Below are positions 51,451 through 60,094 of a DNA stretch of 64,000 nt, one piece after another. Position 1 is the stretch's first letter, and every line of letters begins with the position of its first letter. Both the position numbers and the translations under genes were made by a program. The notes under the pieces are model-generated. The model saw only the letters and a program-made list of their open reading frames with translations. It searched no databases and was not told where the DNA came from. Source of the stretch: VHCN01 sp964589935 (GTDB taxonomy: Bacteria; Verrucomicrobiota; Verrucomicrobiia; Limisphaerales; VHCN01); NCBI GenBank assembly GCA_964589935.1, contig CAZPVD010000004.1:186001-250000 (forward strand), in the 5' to 3' direction.

Positions 51451-52431
51451 CAGCAGCGCCAGTGCGCCTGCGCAGCCGGCGACGAGCCAGATCGCGGCGA
51501 CGGCCTGCTCCTTCTTCAAGCCGCGCCGCACGAGGCGGTGCGAGATGTGATTGGTGTCACCGATCCAGAACGGCTTGCGCGCGAGCGTCCGGATACACAC
51601 GACGCATGCGAGGTCGCCGAGCGGCACCGCGAGCACGAGCAGCGGGGAGAGCACCGCGAGCGGGTGCGGCGACTTCGCCGTGTAGAAGTGCGGCAGGATC
51701 GCCAGCACCGCGAGCAGAAAACCCACGAGATGACTGCCGCTGTCGCCAATGAACGCGCTGGCCTTCGGGTAGTTGAACGGAAGGAAGCCCAGCAGCGCGC
51801 CACACACGAGAAACGCCAGCAGCGCCACGAGATACTGCCCGTGCAGCGCCGCGATGCCGCCGAAGCTCAACGCCGCGATGCCGCCGAGGCCGGCGCAGAG
51901 GCCGTTCATGTTGTCGAGGAAGTTCATCGCGTTCGTCACCGTAAGTATCCACAGGATCGTCACCGCGTAGCTGAACACGATGCTCTTCACAAATAGCGTG
52001 ATGCGCACGTCCGCCGCGGCGACGAGTGCGGCGATGGCAAGCTGGCCGATGAATTTCGGCGCGGCGCGCAGCTCGTGTTTGTCGTCGAAATAGCCGAGCA
52101 CCAACATGCCGAGCGCGCCGAGGAAGATCGCGCCGAGCTGCAACGCCCGTCGCTCGAAGCCGTGACCGAGCAGCGCGTCGGCATCCACGCCGAGCAGGTT
52201 GAACTTCACCGCGAGCGCGCCCGCCGCGAGCGGCACGGCGAGGCCGGTGAACACCGCCAGCCCGCCCGCAAGCGGGATGGGTTCGTCGTGGATTTTGCGG
52301 TGGCCGGGGTCGTCCACGAGGTTCGACCGCACGCACCACGCGCGCCAGAGCGGCAGCGCGGCGAGTGTCGTCACCAGCGCGCCGAGAAACGCGAGGAGGT
52401 AAGCGCCACCGGGAAACATCGGCGCGAGCAT
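51445..52431 (-). CDS. WecA/MraY-like undecaprenyl-phosphate sugar-1-phosphate transferase
   Basis: This 328-residue protein has about ten helices and the family motifs YFDDKHELRAAPKF (Asp pair), TNAMNFLDNMNGL, FIGDSGSH and the His-rich loop NHISHRLVRRG. It transfers a sugar-phosphate from a UDP-sugar onto undecaprenyl phosphate at the membrane, starting O-antigen, teichoic-acid or exopolysaccharide units. ATG 52431 is chosen; ATG 52455 and 52419 are alternatives. The stop lies in the REP-like repeat. With the GT4 genes it may serve polysaccharide synthesis. Confidence 0.83.
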   Translation of the reverse strand: MLAPMFPGGAYLLAFLGALVTTLAALPLWRAWCVRSNLVDDPGHRKIHDEPIPLAGGLAVFTGLAVPLAAGALAVKFNLLGVDADALLGHGFERRALQLGAIFLGALGMLVLGYFDDKHELRAAPKFIGQLAIAALVAAADVRITLFVKSIVFSYAVTILWILTVTNAMNFLDNMNGLCAGLGGIAALSFGGIAALHGQYLVALLAFLVCGALLGFLPFNYPKASAFIGDSGSHLVGFLLAVLAILPHFYTAKSPHPLAVLSPLLVLAVPLGDLACVVCIRTLARKPFWIGDTNHISHRLVRRGLKKEQAVAAIWLVAGCAGALALLL

Positions 52432-52517
52432 CGCCGGGCAACGCCGCGCAGGCAAACCGATTCAGCCGTATGTGAAACCGCTTCCCCACCGTTGGCGTCT
52501 CTGTCATCGTGAAAATC

Positions 52518-53444
52518 ATGAAGCCCAAATTCCGTGAACTTCTCCTGCTGCTCGCGCTGTTGCTCACGAGTGCAACCTTCGCGCAGGAACCGAAAGCCGA
52601 TGCGAAGAAGGCCAAACAACAAGCGCCGATCCAGTTGCCCGCCGGCGTCACCGCGTTGCGCGACCTCGCCTACGTGCCCGACGGGCACGAGCGACAGAAG
52701 CTCGACCTCTACCTGCCGGAGAAGGGCGACAAGCTGCCGGTCGTCGTGTGGATTCACGGCGGCGGCTGGGAGGCCGGCAGCAAGGAGCGCCCGCCGGTGA
52801 TCGCCTTCACCGCGAAGGGCTACGCCGCCGCGAGCATCAACTACCGCCTCAGCCAGCACGCGGTCTTCCCGGCGCAGATCGAGGATTGCAAGGCCGCCAT
52901 CCGCTGGCTGCGCGCGAACGCCGCGAAGTATCGCCTCGACCCCGACCGCATCGGCGTGTGGGGCCTCTCGGCGGGCGGGCACCTCGTCGCGCTGCTGGGC
53001 ACAAGCGGTGGTGTGAAGGAATTCGACAAGGGCGAGAACCTCAGCTTCTCCAGCCGCGTGCAGGCCGTTTGCGACTGGGCCGGGCCGTCGGATTTTCTCT
53101 CGCTGATTTCCGCGCAAGTGGCGCAGAACTCGAAAGGCCCGGTGGCGAAACTGTTCGGCGGGCCATTGAAGGAACACGAAGACCTCGCGAAACTCGCCAG
53201 CCCGACCGCGCACGCGGGCAAGGACGCGCCGCCCTTCCTCATCATGCATGGCGAGAAGGACAACCTCGTGCCGCAGCGCCAGGCCGAGCTGTTGCAGGAC
53301 GCGCTCAAGAAGGCCGGCGCGGACTCGACGCTCGTCATCGTGCCCGGCGGCGGCCACGTCTTCTTCAGCCAGGAGAACAACCAGCGGGTCGTGGACTTCT
53401 TTGATCACACGCTGCTCAAGAACGGTGCGGCAGCGGGGAAGTGA
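52518..53444 (+). CDS. Secreted carboxylesterase/lipase-like hydrolase (BD-FAE-like)
   Basis: This 308-residue protein has a signal peptide (LLLLLALLLTSATFAQ), the oxyanion motif HGGGW (about 82-86), the nucleophile loop GLSAGGH (Ser ~160), and Asp and His near the end (HGEKDNLVP and GGGHVFF). It belongs to the HSL/BD-FAE-type esterases that cut short acyl or feruloyl esters. ATG 52518 is used; GTG 52509 is an alternative. It is divergent from the WecA-like gene. Confidence 0.83.
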   Translation: MKPKFRELLLLLALLLTSATFAQEPKADAKKAKQQAPIQLPAGVTALRDLAYVPDGHERQKLDLYLPEKGDKLPVVVWIHGGGWEAGSKERPPVIAFTAKGYAAASINYRLSQHAVFPAQIEDCKAAIRWLRANAAKYRLDPDRIGVWGLSAGGHLVALLGTSGGVKEFDKGENLSFSSRVQAVCDWAGPSDFLSLISAQVAQNSKGPVAKLFGGPLKEHEDLAKLASPTAHAGKDAPPFLIMHGEKDNLVPQRQAELLQDALKKAGADSTLVIVPGGGHVFFSQENNQRVVDFFDHTLLKNGAAAGK

Positions 53445-53524
53445 CCTGATCCGGGACGCAGTAGTATCCTGCCGCTGGAAGTTTTTCCGTTGACGATCCT
53501 GACTCCAAATAGGATCACTTCATC

Positions 53525-54373
53525 ATGAAACTCCCGGTTTGCGAACGTTGGCGTTCCCGTGGCTTCACCCTCATCGAACTGCTTGTCGTTATCGCCATCA
53601 TCGCGATTCTTGCCGGAATGCTTCTCCCCGCGCTCGCCAAGGCGAAGATGAAGGCCGGCGCGGTCAAATGCCTGAACAATCTCAAGCAATCCGGGCTGGG
53701 CACGCTCGTGTATGCCGGCGACTACGACGACGCGATCCCCTACGCGTTCATGCAGGATCCAACTGCTACCATCAACTTATCTTTCGACGATCTTCTCAAC
53801 CGCTATTGCGGTGGGTCCAAAGACATCTCGCAGCTTGGCGGCACGACCGTGCAGCCGGTGGACAGCCTCAAGATCATGGAGTGTCCCGCGGACAACATTG
53901 TCATCCGGTTGAACACTGCGGTGGCCAAGCGCAGCTACACCATGCCCCGCGCCGGCTCGATGAATGCGGGCAACTATCCCCCGAACCCCGGCAGCACCGG
54001 GGGCGTCGGGTTGTTCTGGGGGCCACCAGGTGGTCTTGCCGCTGGCACCACCATCAGTCCGATGCGCATACAGATTGTGCCCGCACCTTCCAAGACGCTT
54101 ATGATTCTGGAGCGCCAAACACAAGGGAATCTTCAGGGCAATTCCAACACCAGCGTCACCGACAGTCCGGACCAGCTCCTCTATCTGCCGGGCACGACCA
54201 CGTTCAATACAGGCATGAACCCATCGAGCCAATACTACATCCACAACGGCCAGTGGAACTGGCAGTTCATGGACGGCCACGCCGAAAGCCTGCCGTTTGA
54301 CAAGACCGTCAAGGCCGGCGCGCCGATCAATTCGCCGAGCGCCATGTGGACCATCACCACCGCGGATGACTGA
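53525..54373 (+). CDS. Pseudopilin-like protein with H-X9-DG domain
   Basis: This 282-residue protein has a short basic leader and the prepilin motif RGFTLIELLVVIAIIAILAG, with cleavage after Gly13 before Phe14 and Glu18 at mature position 5. The late block from H in YYIHNGQ to DGH in FMDGHAE fits the H-X9-DG pattern exactly, a C-terminal motif common in planctomycete and verrucomicrobial pseudopilins. It would form part of a type II secretion or pilus-like fibre at the envelope. No other secretion gene is in the window. A lipoprotein gene follows 18 bp later. Confidence 0.88.
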   Translation: MKLPVCERWRSRGFTLIELLVVIAIIAILAGMLLPALAKAKMKAGAVKCLNNLKQSGLGTLVYAGDYDDAIPYAFMQDPTATINLSFDDLLNRYCGGSKDISQLGGTTVQPVDSLKIMECPADNIVIRLNTAVAKRSYTMPRAGSMNAGNYPPNPGSTGGVGLFWGPPGGLAAGTTISPMRIQIVPAPSKTLMILERQTQGNLQGNSNTSVTDSPDQLLYLPGTTTFNTGMNPSSQYYIHNGQWNWQFMDGHAESLPFDKTVKAGAPINSPSAMWTITTADD

Positions 54374-54391
54374 CCGGCTTTGCGTTTTCCC

Positions 54392-54772
54392 ATGAAGTTT
54401 CTGCTCCGATGCGGTTCCTTACTGCTTTGTTGGTGCGCGGCTTCGCTGCTCCTCGCCTGCAAACGCGGCGTGCCTGCTCCCGCTCCCGTTCAGGTCGCCC
54501 CACCTGCGACCGCCGCCGCACCACCTGCGTCACCGGCGGGCCAGCCGGCCCCGCCGGTGGTGACCACACGCGAATCCAACGACGACGCCTACACGAAGGA
54601 AATGACGCAGACGATGAACGAATTCCTCGGCGACTACATCAAGGCCAACAAACGCATCCCCAAGGACGTTGGCGAAATGGTCGGCCTCAAGATCATCACC
54701 TCCGTCCCCGTGCTGCCCGGTGGGAAGAAGTGGGTCATTGACCAGCAGACCGGCAGGATTTCAGCGCGATAA
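54392..54772 (+). CDS. Small lipoprotein
   Basis: This 126-residue protein has a lipoprotein leader with lipobox LLLAC (Cys23), then a Pro/Ala-rich linker (about 28-58) and a small globular end (about 62-126) with an ExxGEMVGLK-like stretch. No family is recognised. It follows the pseudopilin gene by 18 bp and may be co-transcribed, perhaps helping the pilus-like system at the membrane. The start ATG 54392 precedes the leader; a TTG 12 bp earlier is less likely. Confidence 0.62.
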   Translation: MKFLLRCGSLLLCWCAASLLLACKRGVPAPAPVQVAPPATAAAPPASPAGQPAPPVVTTRESNDDAYTKEMTQTMNEFLGDYIKANKRIPKDVGEMVGLKIITSVPVLPGGKKWVIDQQTGRISAR

Positions 54773-54807
54773 CGCGCGCAGGCATCGCCACAAGCGCGAC
54801 GCACCGT

Positions 54808-55971
54808 TCACGTGCCCCGGTCAGCGAGAAGTTTTACGTAAAGCTCGAACATCTCGCCTACCATCCGCTCGACGGGAAAGTATTCGCGCACCAGTTCCTG
54901 CCCGCGCTTTCCGAGCCGCGCACGCAGTTCCGCATCGCCGGCAAGCTTGGGAAGCGCGTCGCGCAGCCCAGTCAAATCGCCCGGCTCCAGCAAAATTCCT
55001 GTCTCGCCGTCGAGACACACTTCGCGCGCTCCGTCGCAGTCGTAGGCCACGACGGGCTTGCCCGCAGCAAGCGCCTGCGGCAGCGCGCGCGCCAGCCCTT
55101 CACGGTGCGAGAGATGGACGAGCGCGTCCATGACGCCGATGTAACGCGGCACTGCATCAGGCGGAACGAGGCCGGTGAAGATGAAGTGTTTTTCCAGATT
55201 GATGCGCCGCGCGAGCTTCTCGAAGCGCTGCCGCCACTCGCCGTCGCCGACGAGCAGGAACTTCATTCGCGGACAGCGCCACACCAGTTCTGGTGCGGCG
55301 ATGAAGAGGTCGTCGTGGCCTTTCAGTTCCGTGAGCCGCGCGATTTTGCCGACGACGAAATCCTCCGGCGCGAGGCCGAGCTTGGCGCGCAGTTCCAGAT
55401 CGTTCTTCGCCGCGAGAAACGGCGCGAGATCGAAGCCGCTGAAGATGCGTGTGTATTGTTCGCGCCGTCCAATGCCGGCAGTGAGATACTGCCGCGTCAT
55501 CGCATCGGCGACGCTGACGAAGTGCGTGGTCGCGCGGCCCGCGACGCGCTCTGCGAAGGTGAAAGCGGCATTCGCGAGCGGATTCTGCCAGTCGCCAAAG
55601 GAAGGCCCGTGAATCGTGTGGACGATGACAGGCACGCCGGCGCGTTTCGCCGCGAGCCGGCCGAGCACGCCTGCCTTGCCGCTGTGCGTATGGACGATGT
55701 CGGGCTTCGATTGCCGGAAAATTTCAGTGAGCTTCAGCAGCGCCCGCCAGTCGTTCCACGGATGCACGGGTCGCACGAGTTCCGGCACAATGGTCAGCAG
55801 GCCGGGCACGCCGCGCACGCGGTCTTCGAGCGAGCCTTCGGGACCGGTGGTCGGGCCGGAGATGAGATGAACTTCAACACCGGGCTTCGCGCGCAGGCCG
55901 AGCACGCTCGCGACGGTGTTTTCCTGCGCGCCGCCGACGATGAGCCGCGTGATGACGTGCGTGACGCGCAT
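54808..55971 (-). CDS. Glycosyltransferase family 4
   Basis: This 387-residue GT-B protein has an N-terminal domain (VIVHTIHGPSFGDWQNP region) and a C-terminal domain with FLLVGDGEWRQRFEKLA, LVPPDAVPRYIGVMDALVHLS and EGLARALPQALAAGKPVVAYD (the GT4 ExxGLARxxxEA-like signature). It adds a sugar from an NDP-sugar to a glycan. It is 12 bp from the large TPR membrane protein gene upstream on the same strand, so the two are probably one transcript. Confidence 0.87.
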   Translation of the reverse strand: MRVTHVITRLIVGGAQENTVASVLGLRAKPGVEVHLISGPTTGPEGSLEDRVRGVPGLLTIVPELVRPVHPWNDWRALLKLTEIFRQSKPDIVHTHSGKAGVLGRLAAKRAGVPVIVHTIHGPSFGDWQNPLANAAFTFAERVAGRATTHFVSVADAMTRQYLTAGIGRREQYTRIFSGFDLAPFLAAKNDLELRAKLGLAPEDFVVGKIARLTELKGHDDLFIAAPELVWRCPRMKFLLVGDGEWRQRFEKLARRINLEKHFIFTGLVPPDAVPRYIGVMDALVHLSHREGLARALPQALAAGKPVVAYDCDGAREVCLDGETGILLEPGDLTGLRDALPKLAGDAELRARLGKRGQELVREYFPVERMVGEMFELYVKLLADRGT

Positions 55972-55983
55972 CGTTGGGCCGGC

Positions 55984-58836
55984 TCACTTCGCGCCGGACT
56001 GAAGCTCCTTCAGCCGCTCGGCGGCCTTTTTCGCGTCGGGCGAATTGGGCGGCGCGAGGCGGAGTCCCTGCTCGAAGTATTTTTTTGCCTCGGCGGACTG
56101 CTTCCGCAGAAGCGCGGCTTCCGCGAGGCCGAAGTAGCCCGGATGCGATGTAGGCGCGACCTTCACGGCGTCGCGGTAATCGCGCTCGGCATCGTCGAGC
56201 TTCCCGAGGCTGAGGCGCGCGTAGCCGCGATTGATGAGCGCGTTGACATTGTTCGGTTGGAGCTTGAGCGCGCGGTCGAGCAGCGGGAGCGCGGCGGCAA
56301 ACTCGCGTTGCTGGTTATGAATCGCGGCGAGGTTCACGAGCGCGCGCTGGTTGTCAGGCGCGACTTCCAGCTCGGCGCGGAGGACGCTTGCGGCGTTCGT
56401 GAGGCGGCCGTTCAGCAGATAAAATTGCGAGAGCGTGTCGAGCACGAGGAGGTCTCTGGGCTGCGCGTCGCGGGCGCGAAGCAGGAGCTGTTCGGCAGCA
56501 GCGTTGTTCGTCCGTTGCATCTGCACGAGCGCATCGAGGCGCAGCATGATGGCCTCGCGCGCGGGCGTCTGCACGGCGGAAAAATTCGGTGCGGCGCGAA
56601 TGGCCTGCAGTTGCGCCACGGCCTCGTCCGTGCGGCGCGCCTGGAGCAGGGTTTCGGCAATGACGACACGCGGGGCAAGGTTGGTCGGATTCAAGGCCAG
56701 CGCGCGGAAGAACTGCTGGAGCGCCTGGCGCGGCAGGCCGTCCGAGAGCAGGGCCTGGCCGAGTTGAAGATCGTGTTCTGGTTCATCGAGCGGCCCGTGC
56801 GCGCTGAGCAATGCGGCCCACGTCCGTTGCTCGCGGAGGACTTCATCCGCCCGGGCCGTGAGATTTGTGCCGATCTGTTTGCCTTCGCGCAAAAGCTGGT
56901 TCACGTCGAGGTTCACGCGCGCGACGGGGTTGGTATTGAGTTGCCACGCGGTCGTGAACGCGCGCTGCGCGTCGGGCAGCAGATTGTTGCGCTGCAATTC
57001 AACACCCCAGTAATTCAGCGCCGCAGAGTAGAAGTCCGCGATCACAGGTGCATCGGGCGAACCGGTTGCGGCAGCCTCGCGCAGCGCGGGAAATTGCGCG
57101 ACGGCGGCGGCCCACACGGTTTGGTTCGCCCCGATGTCCGCTGCGGTGGGTGCGGGCGGCACGAGCGCGCCGGCGGGATAACGGCGCAGTTCGCTGACAA
57201 GTCCGCGCGGAACGGCGTAATGACTTTCCAACAGCGGCACGCCATAGGCTGGATGAAGATAGACGAGCGGGTTCGTCACGCCGAGCGACGTGAGTCCCTG
57301 CGCGATCCCGGCTGGAAGAAATGTGTTCGTGCCCGCGAGTTCCGCCGGCACCGTGGGCCAGCGGCCCGGATAATGCCGCGCGAGTTTGCGATGATACGAG
57401 ACGAACGGCAGCCATCGCGTGTCCAGCAGGAGCGGTGCGGGTTTGAGCGGATCAGCGACTCCGGCTTGAAGATAAAGAAAAAACGGATGCGAGGCGATCA
57501 ACGCGGGCTTCTCCGGCAGCGAGTCGCGGCTGAGTTCCGCGAAACGTCGCAGCGCCGGGCCATTTTGCGCGCGCACGGACGGGAGGTTTCGCTTCACAAG
57601 TATCAACGGCACGCTGATGACCGCGATGCACACGGCGGCGGAGAACAACTGGTTGATGGCGCGAAGCAGGAGCGGTTCCTGCCGCCACGACTTCTCCTCT
57701 CCGCCGCGCGAGAGAAGTAAAAAATAGCCTGCGAAATAGCCCATCGCGAGCGCGCCGAGAAAGCTGAATGTCAGAAACGGCACGCCAAAGCCCAGCGCGC
57801 GCGGGCCGAACGCCGGGTCGAACGCGATCCAAACGCCGATGACGAGGAACGCTGCATGCACGAGGCGGAAAAGGAAGTTCGTCAGCGCCGTGCCCAACGC
57901 GCTCGTGTCACCGAACGAGCTCGGCCAGCGGACGCTCATCAGCACCGCGGGCACGACCAATACGAGCGCAAGGATCAGCGCGCGCGAACGTGGGAAGTTG
58001 AGCAGGAAATTTTTTTGCGTGCCCAACTCGATGCGGAGCCATTCGAGGAACGTGCCCGCGGTGTCCGCATCGCGCGTGACGAGCCACGGAGGCACAAGGT
58101 AAAGCGCAATGCCGATGAGGGCGCAGCCGAGCAGAAGTAAAAGAAACCTAGGCTCGAACAACGTCCGGCCCTTGAGCATGACGAACACGGCTACCGCCAG
58201 CGGGAAAAAACCGACGAGCGCATAGTTGTCCGCTGCGCCGAGCGCGTAGAACAAACCGGCCTTCACGAGCCATGAGTCCTTTTGAGCCGCGCGAAATTCA
58301 AGCAGGCTTCGGATGACTGCGGCAAACACGAACAGATTCAGCATCTCACCGGTCGCAGCGGTGGCGTGCTCCCAAAAGGTGCGTTGCAATCCGAGCACAA
58401 ACACCGCAAGCACGGGCGGCAGCCACGCGAGCGGGCCGTCGAGCAGGCCATCCTCGCTGCGCAGGCGCGCGCGCTGCTCACGCGTTCGGTCCTGCGGAAG
58501 GAGCGCGACTGAGCGCGCCAGCAACGCAAGCGTGAGCGCGGCACAAGCAGCGGTGAAAAAGTTCAGTGCAAGCGGTTGTAGCGCGCCCTGCGGCAGCAAG
58601 TGCACCGGCGCTGTGACGAGATGGAAGAGCGGCTTGACGAGCGTTGGTTCCCACCAGTTCCAGCCCGCGACCGTTGCCACGGTGGGGAGGCTCGCCAGCG
58701 TGACCCATTCGCAAAGCGTTGAGAAATACAGCACGACCGCTGCCGCAGCCACGACCCACGGGAGGCGCGTGGTGGCGAAGCGGGATGATGTGGCCGGACG
58801 GTCTTCCATGCGGTTGTCGGCGAAAGTTGAAACCAT
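55984..58836 (-). CDS. DUF2723-like membrane protein with C-terminal TPR
   Basis: This 950-residue protein has about ten to eleven membrane helices in the first ~430 residues (with LYFSTLCEWVTLASL and the LGAADNYALVGFFPL region), then a long Ala/Leu-rich periplasmic region with tetratricopeptide repeats (about 620-945: QLGQALLSDGLPRQALQQFF, LNLAAIHNQQREFAAALPLLDRAL-type helices). The first part looks like DUF2723-type GT-C glycosyltransferases of the O-mannosyl family. Transfer of sugar to protein or lipid outside the cytoplasm is inferred. ATG 58836 is used, ATG 58809 is the alternative. It precedes the GT4 gene. Confidence 0.6.
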   Translation of the reverse strand: MVSTFADNRMEDRPATSSRFATTRLPWVVAAAAVVLYFSTLCEWVTLASLPTVATVAGWNWWEPTLVKPLFHLVTAPVHLLPQGALQPLALNFFTAACAALTLALLARSVALLPQDRTREQRARLRSEDGLLDGPLAWLPPVLAVFVLGLQRTFWEHATAATGEMLNLFVFAAVIRSLLEFRAAQKDSWLVKAGLFYALGAADNYALVGFFPLAVAVFVMLKGRTLFEPRFLLLLLGCALIGIALYLVPPWLVTRDADTAGTFLEWLRIELGTQKNFLLNFPRSRALILALVLVVPAVLMSVRWPSSFGDTSALGTALTNFLFRLVHAAFLVIGVWIAFDPAFGPRALGFGVPFLTFSFLGALAMGYFAGYFLLLSRGGEEKSWRQEPLLLRAINQLFSAAVCIAVISVPLILVKRNLPSVRAQNGPALRRFAELSRDSLPEKPALIASHPFFLYLQAGVADPLKPAPLLLDTRWLPFVSYHRKLARHYPGRWPTVPAELAGTNTFLPAGIAQGLTSLGVTNPLVYLHPAYGVPLLESHYAVPRGLVSELRRYPAGALVPPAPTAADIGANQTVWAAAVAQFPALREAAATGSPDAPVIADFYSAALNYWGVELQRNNLLPDAQRAFTTAWQLNTNPVARVNLDVNQLLREGKQIGTNLTARADEVLREQRTWAALLSAHGPLDEPEHDLQLGQALLSDGLPRQALQQFFRALALNPTNLAPRVVIAETLLQARRTDEAVAQLQAIRAAPNFSAVQTPAREAIMLRLDALVQMQRTNNAAAEQLLLRARDAQPRDLLVLDTLSQFYLLNGRLTNAASVLRAELEVAPDNQRALVNLAAIHNQQREFAAALPLLDRALKLQPNNVNALINRGYARLSLGKLDDAERDYRDAVKVAPTSHPGYFGLAEAALLRKQSAEAKKYFEQGLRLAPPNSPDAKKAAERLKELQSGAK

Positions 58837-58869
58837 CCGGCGCAGTGAAACAAGATTTCTTCGGCAACT

Positions 58870-60030
58870 TTACACTGTCTTGCGCCGCAAATCCGCAATG
58901 CACTCGACGTGTTGCGTTTGCGGAAACATGTCGTGCGGCACGACTGCGGCGAGTTCATAGGCGCCGCCTTCGCAGAGAAGCTTGAGGTCGCGCGCGAGCG
59001 TCGCGGGATGACACGAGACGTAGAGAATCTGCTGCGGCCCGGCGCGGCGCACGCGATGGAGCGCTTCGGGCGGACATCCCGTGCGTGGCGGATCCATCAG
59101 CAGCGCGGTCGGCTCGCCCGGATGCCGCTGGAGCAGGCCACCGAGATAGTCTTCCGCAAAACCGCTGACGAACTGCCCGTTCTTGATGCCGCGCGCGGCT
59201 TGATTTTGTTTCGCGGCGCGAATGGCCTGCTCGTCCACTTCGACGCCGATGAAGGATTTCACGAGGTCGGCGAGTTCCAGCGCGAAGAAGCCGACGCCGC
59301 AATAGGCGTCCACGAGATGCTGCGAGCCTGCGTCGCGCAACCGCGCGCGCGCGGTCTCCACGAGCTTTGGCAGCAGGAAGAAATTGTTCTGGAAAAATGA
59401 ATCGGGCGGCACGGACCACTTCTCCGGCTGAATGCGCAGCGTGACTTTCAGCCCGCCGCGCGACGGCGGCTTCGCGTGAACTTCTTTGAGCTGTTCATTG
59501 AGCGCCGGCTCGGCGATGGCGCACTCGGCGATGTCCACGACGAAACGGTCGTCCACGCCGAGGAAGCCGATGCGCAGGCGTTGCTCCGGTTTGCTCCACT
59601 GGCTGCGCACCATGATGCGGTTGCGATAGCCATAGGGTTGCGGGCACGGCACGACCGGCGCGACGATTGCCGGGTCCATGCCGCCGATGCGCTGGAAAAG
59701 GTCGGCGATCTGCTTGCGCTTGAACACAAGCTGCGCGTCGTAGGCGATGTGCTGATACTGACAGCCGCCGCATTCGCCGAAGTAACGGCACCGCGGTTCG
59801 ACGCGGTCGGGCGAAGGCTTCACGACACGCACGAGCCGCGCGCGAGCGAATTTCTTCTTCACCTCGGTGATTTCAGCCTCGACCTCCTCGCCGGGAATCA
59901 CGAACGGCACGAACACGACGAAGTCCTCGACGCGTCCCACACCCTCGCCGCCGAATGCGAGGTCGTGAATGACCACGTGAATGGTGCTGCCGACATCGAG
60001 GGTGGCCGGAGGAATCACGCTGTCAGACAC
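58870..60030 (-). CDS. 23S rRNA/tRNA uracil-C5-methyltransferase (RlmD/TrmA family)
   Basis: This 386-residue enzyme has an N-terminal TRAM domain (about 10-70), a [4Fe-4S] motif with Cys81, Cys87 and Cys90, the SAM-binding DAYCGVGFFAL, the DPPRTGC motif and the catalytic Cys340 in YVSCHPATLARDL. It transfers a methyl group from SAM to C5 of uridine in RNA. The start is GTG 60030. It lies upstream of the TPR membrane gene on the same strand (33-bp gap). Confidence 0.87.
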   Translation of the reverse strand: MSDSVIPPATLDVGSTIHVVIHDLAFGGEGVGRVEDFVVFVPFVIPGEEVEAEITEVKKKFARARLVRVVKPSPDRVEPRCRYFGECGGCQYQHIAYDAQLVFKRKQIADLFQRIGGMDPAIVAPVVPCPQPYGYRNRIMVRSQWSKPEQRLRIGFLGVDDRFVVDIAECAIAEPALNEQLKEVHAKPPSRGGLKVTLRIQPEKWSVPPDSFFQNNFFLLPKLVETARARLRDAGSQHLVDAYCGVGFFALELADLVKSFIGVEVDEQAIRAAKQNQAARGIKNGQFVSGFAEDYLGGLLQRHPGEPTALLMDPPRTGCPPEALHRVRRAGPQQILYVSCHPATLARDLKLLCEGGAYELAAVVPHDMFPQTQHVECIADLRRKTV

Positions 60031-60094
60031 GGCACGTTAGATGGCAGACGGATGGCGGGCGGGCAAGCGCGTTCGGCACGCGCCCAAATAAATC

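Noticed and set aside
53490..53524. A TTGACG...TAGGAT promoter before the pseudopilin gene
   Set aside because: The spacing between the boxes is 14 bp, too short for a normal sigma-70 promoter.
55105..57720. A long + strand frame of 871 codons opposite the DUF2723-like gene
   Set aside because: It is antisense to two convincing genes, is extremely Arg/His-rich and has no domain-like pattern.
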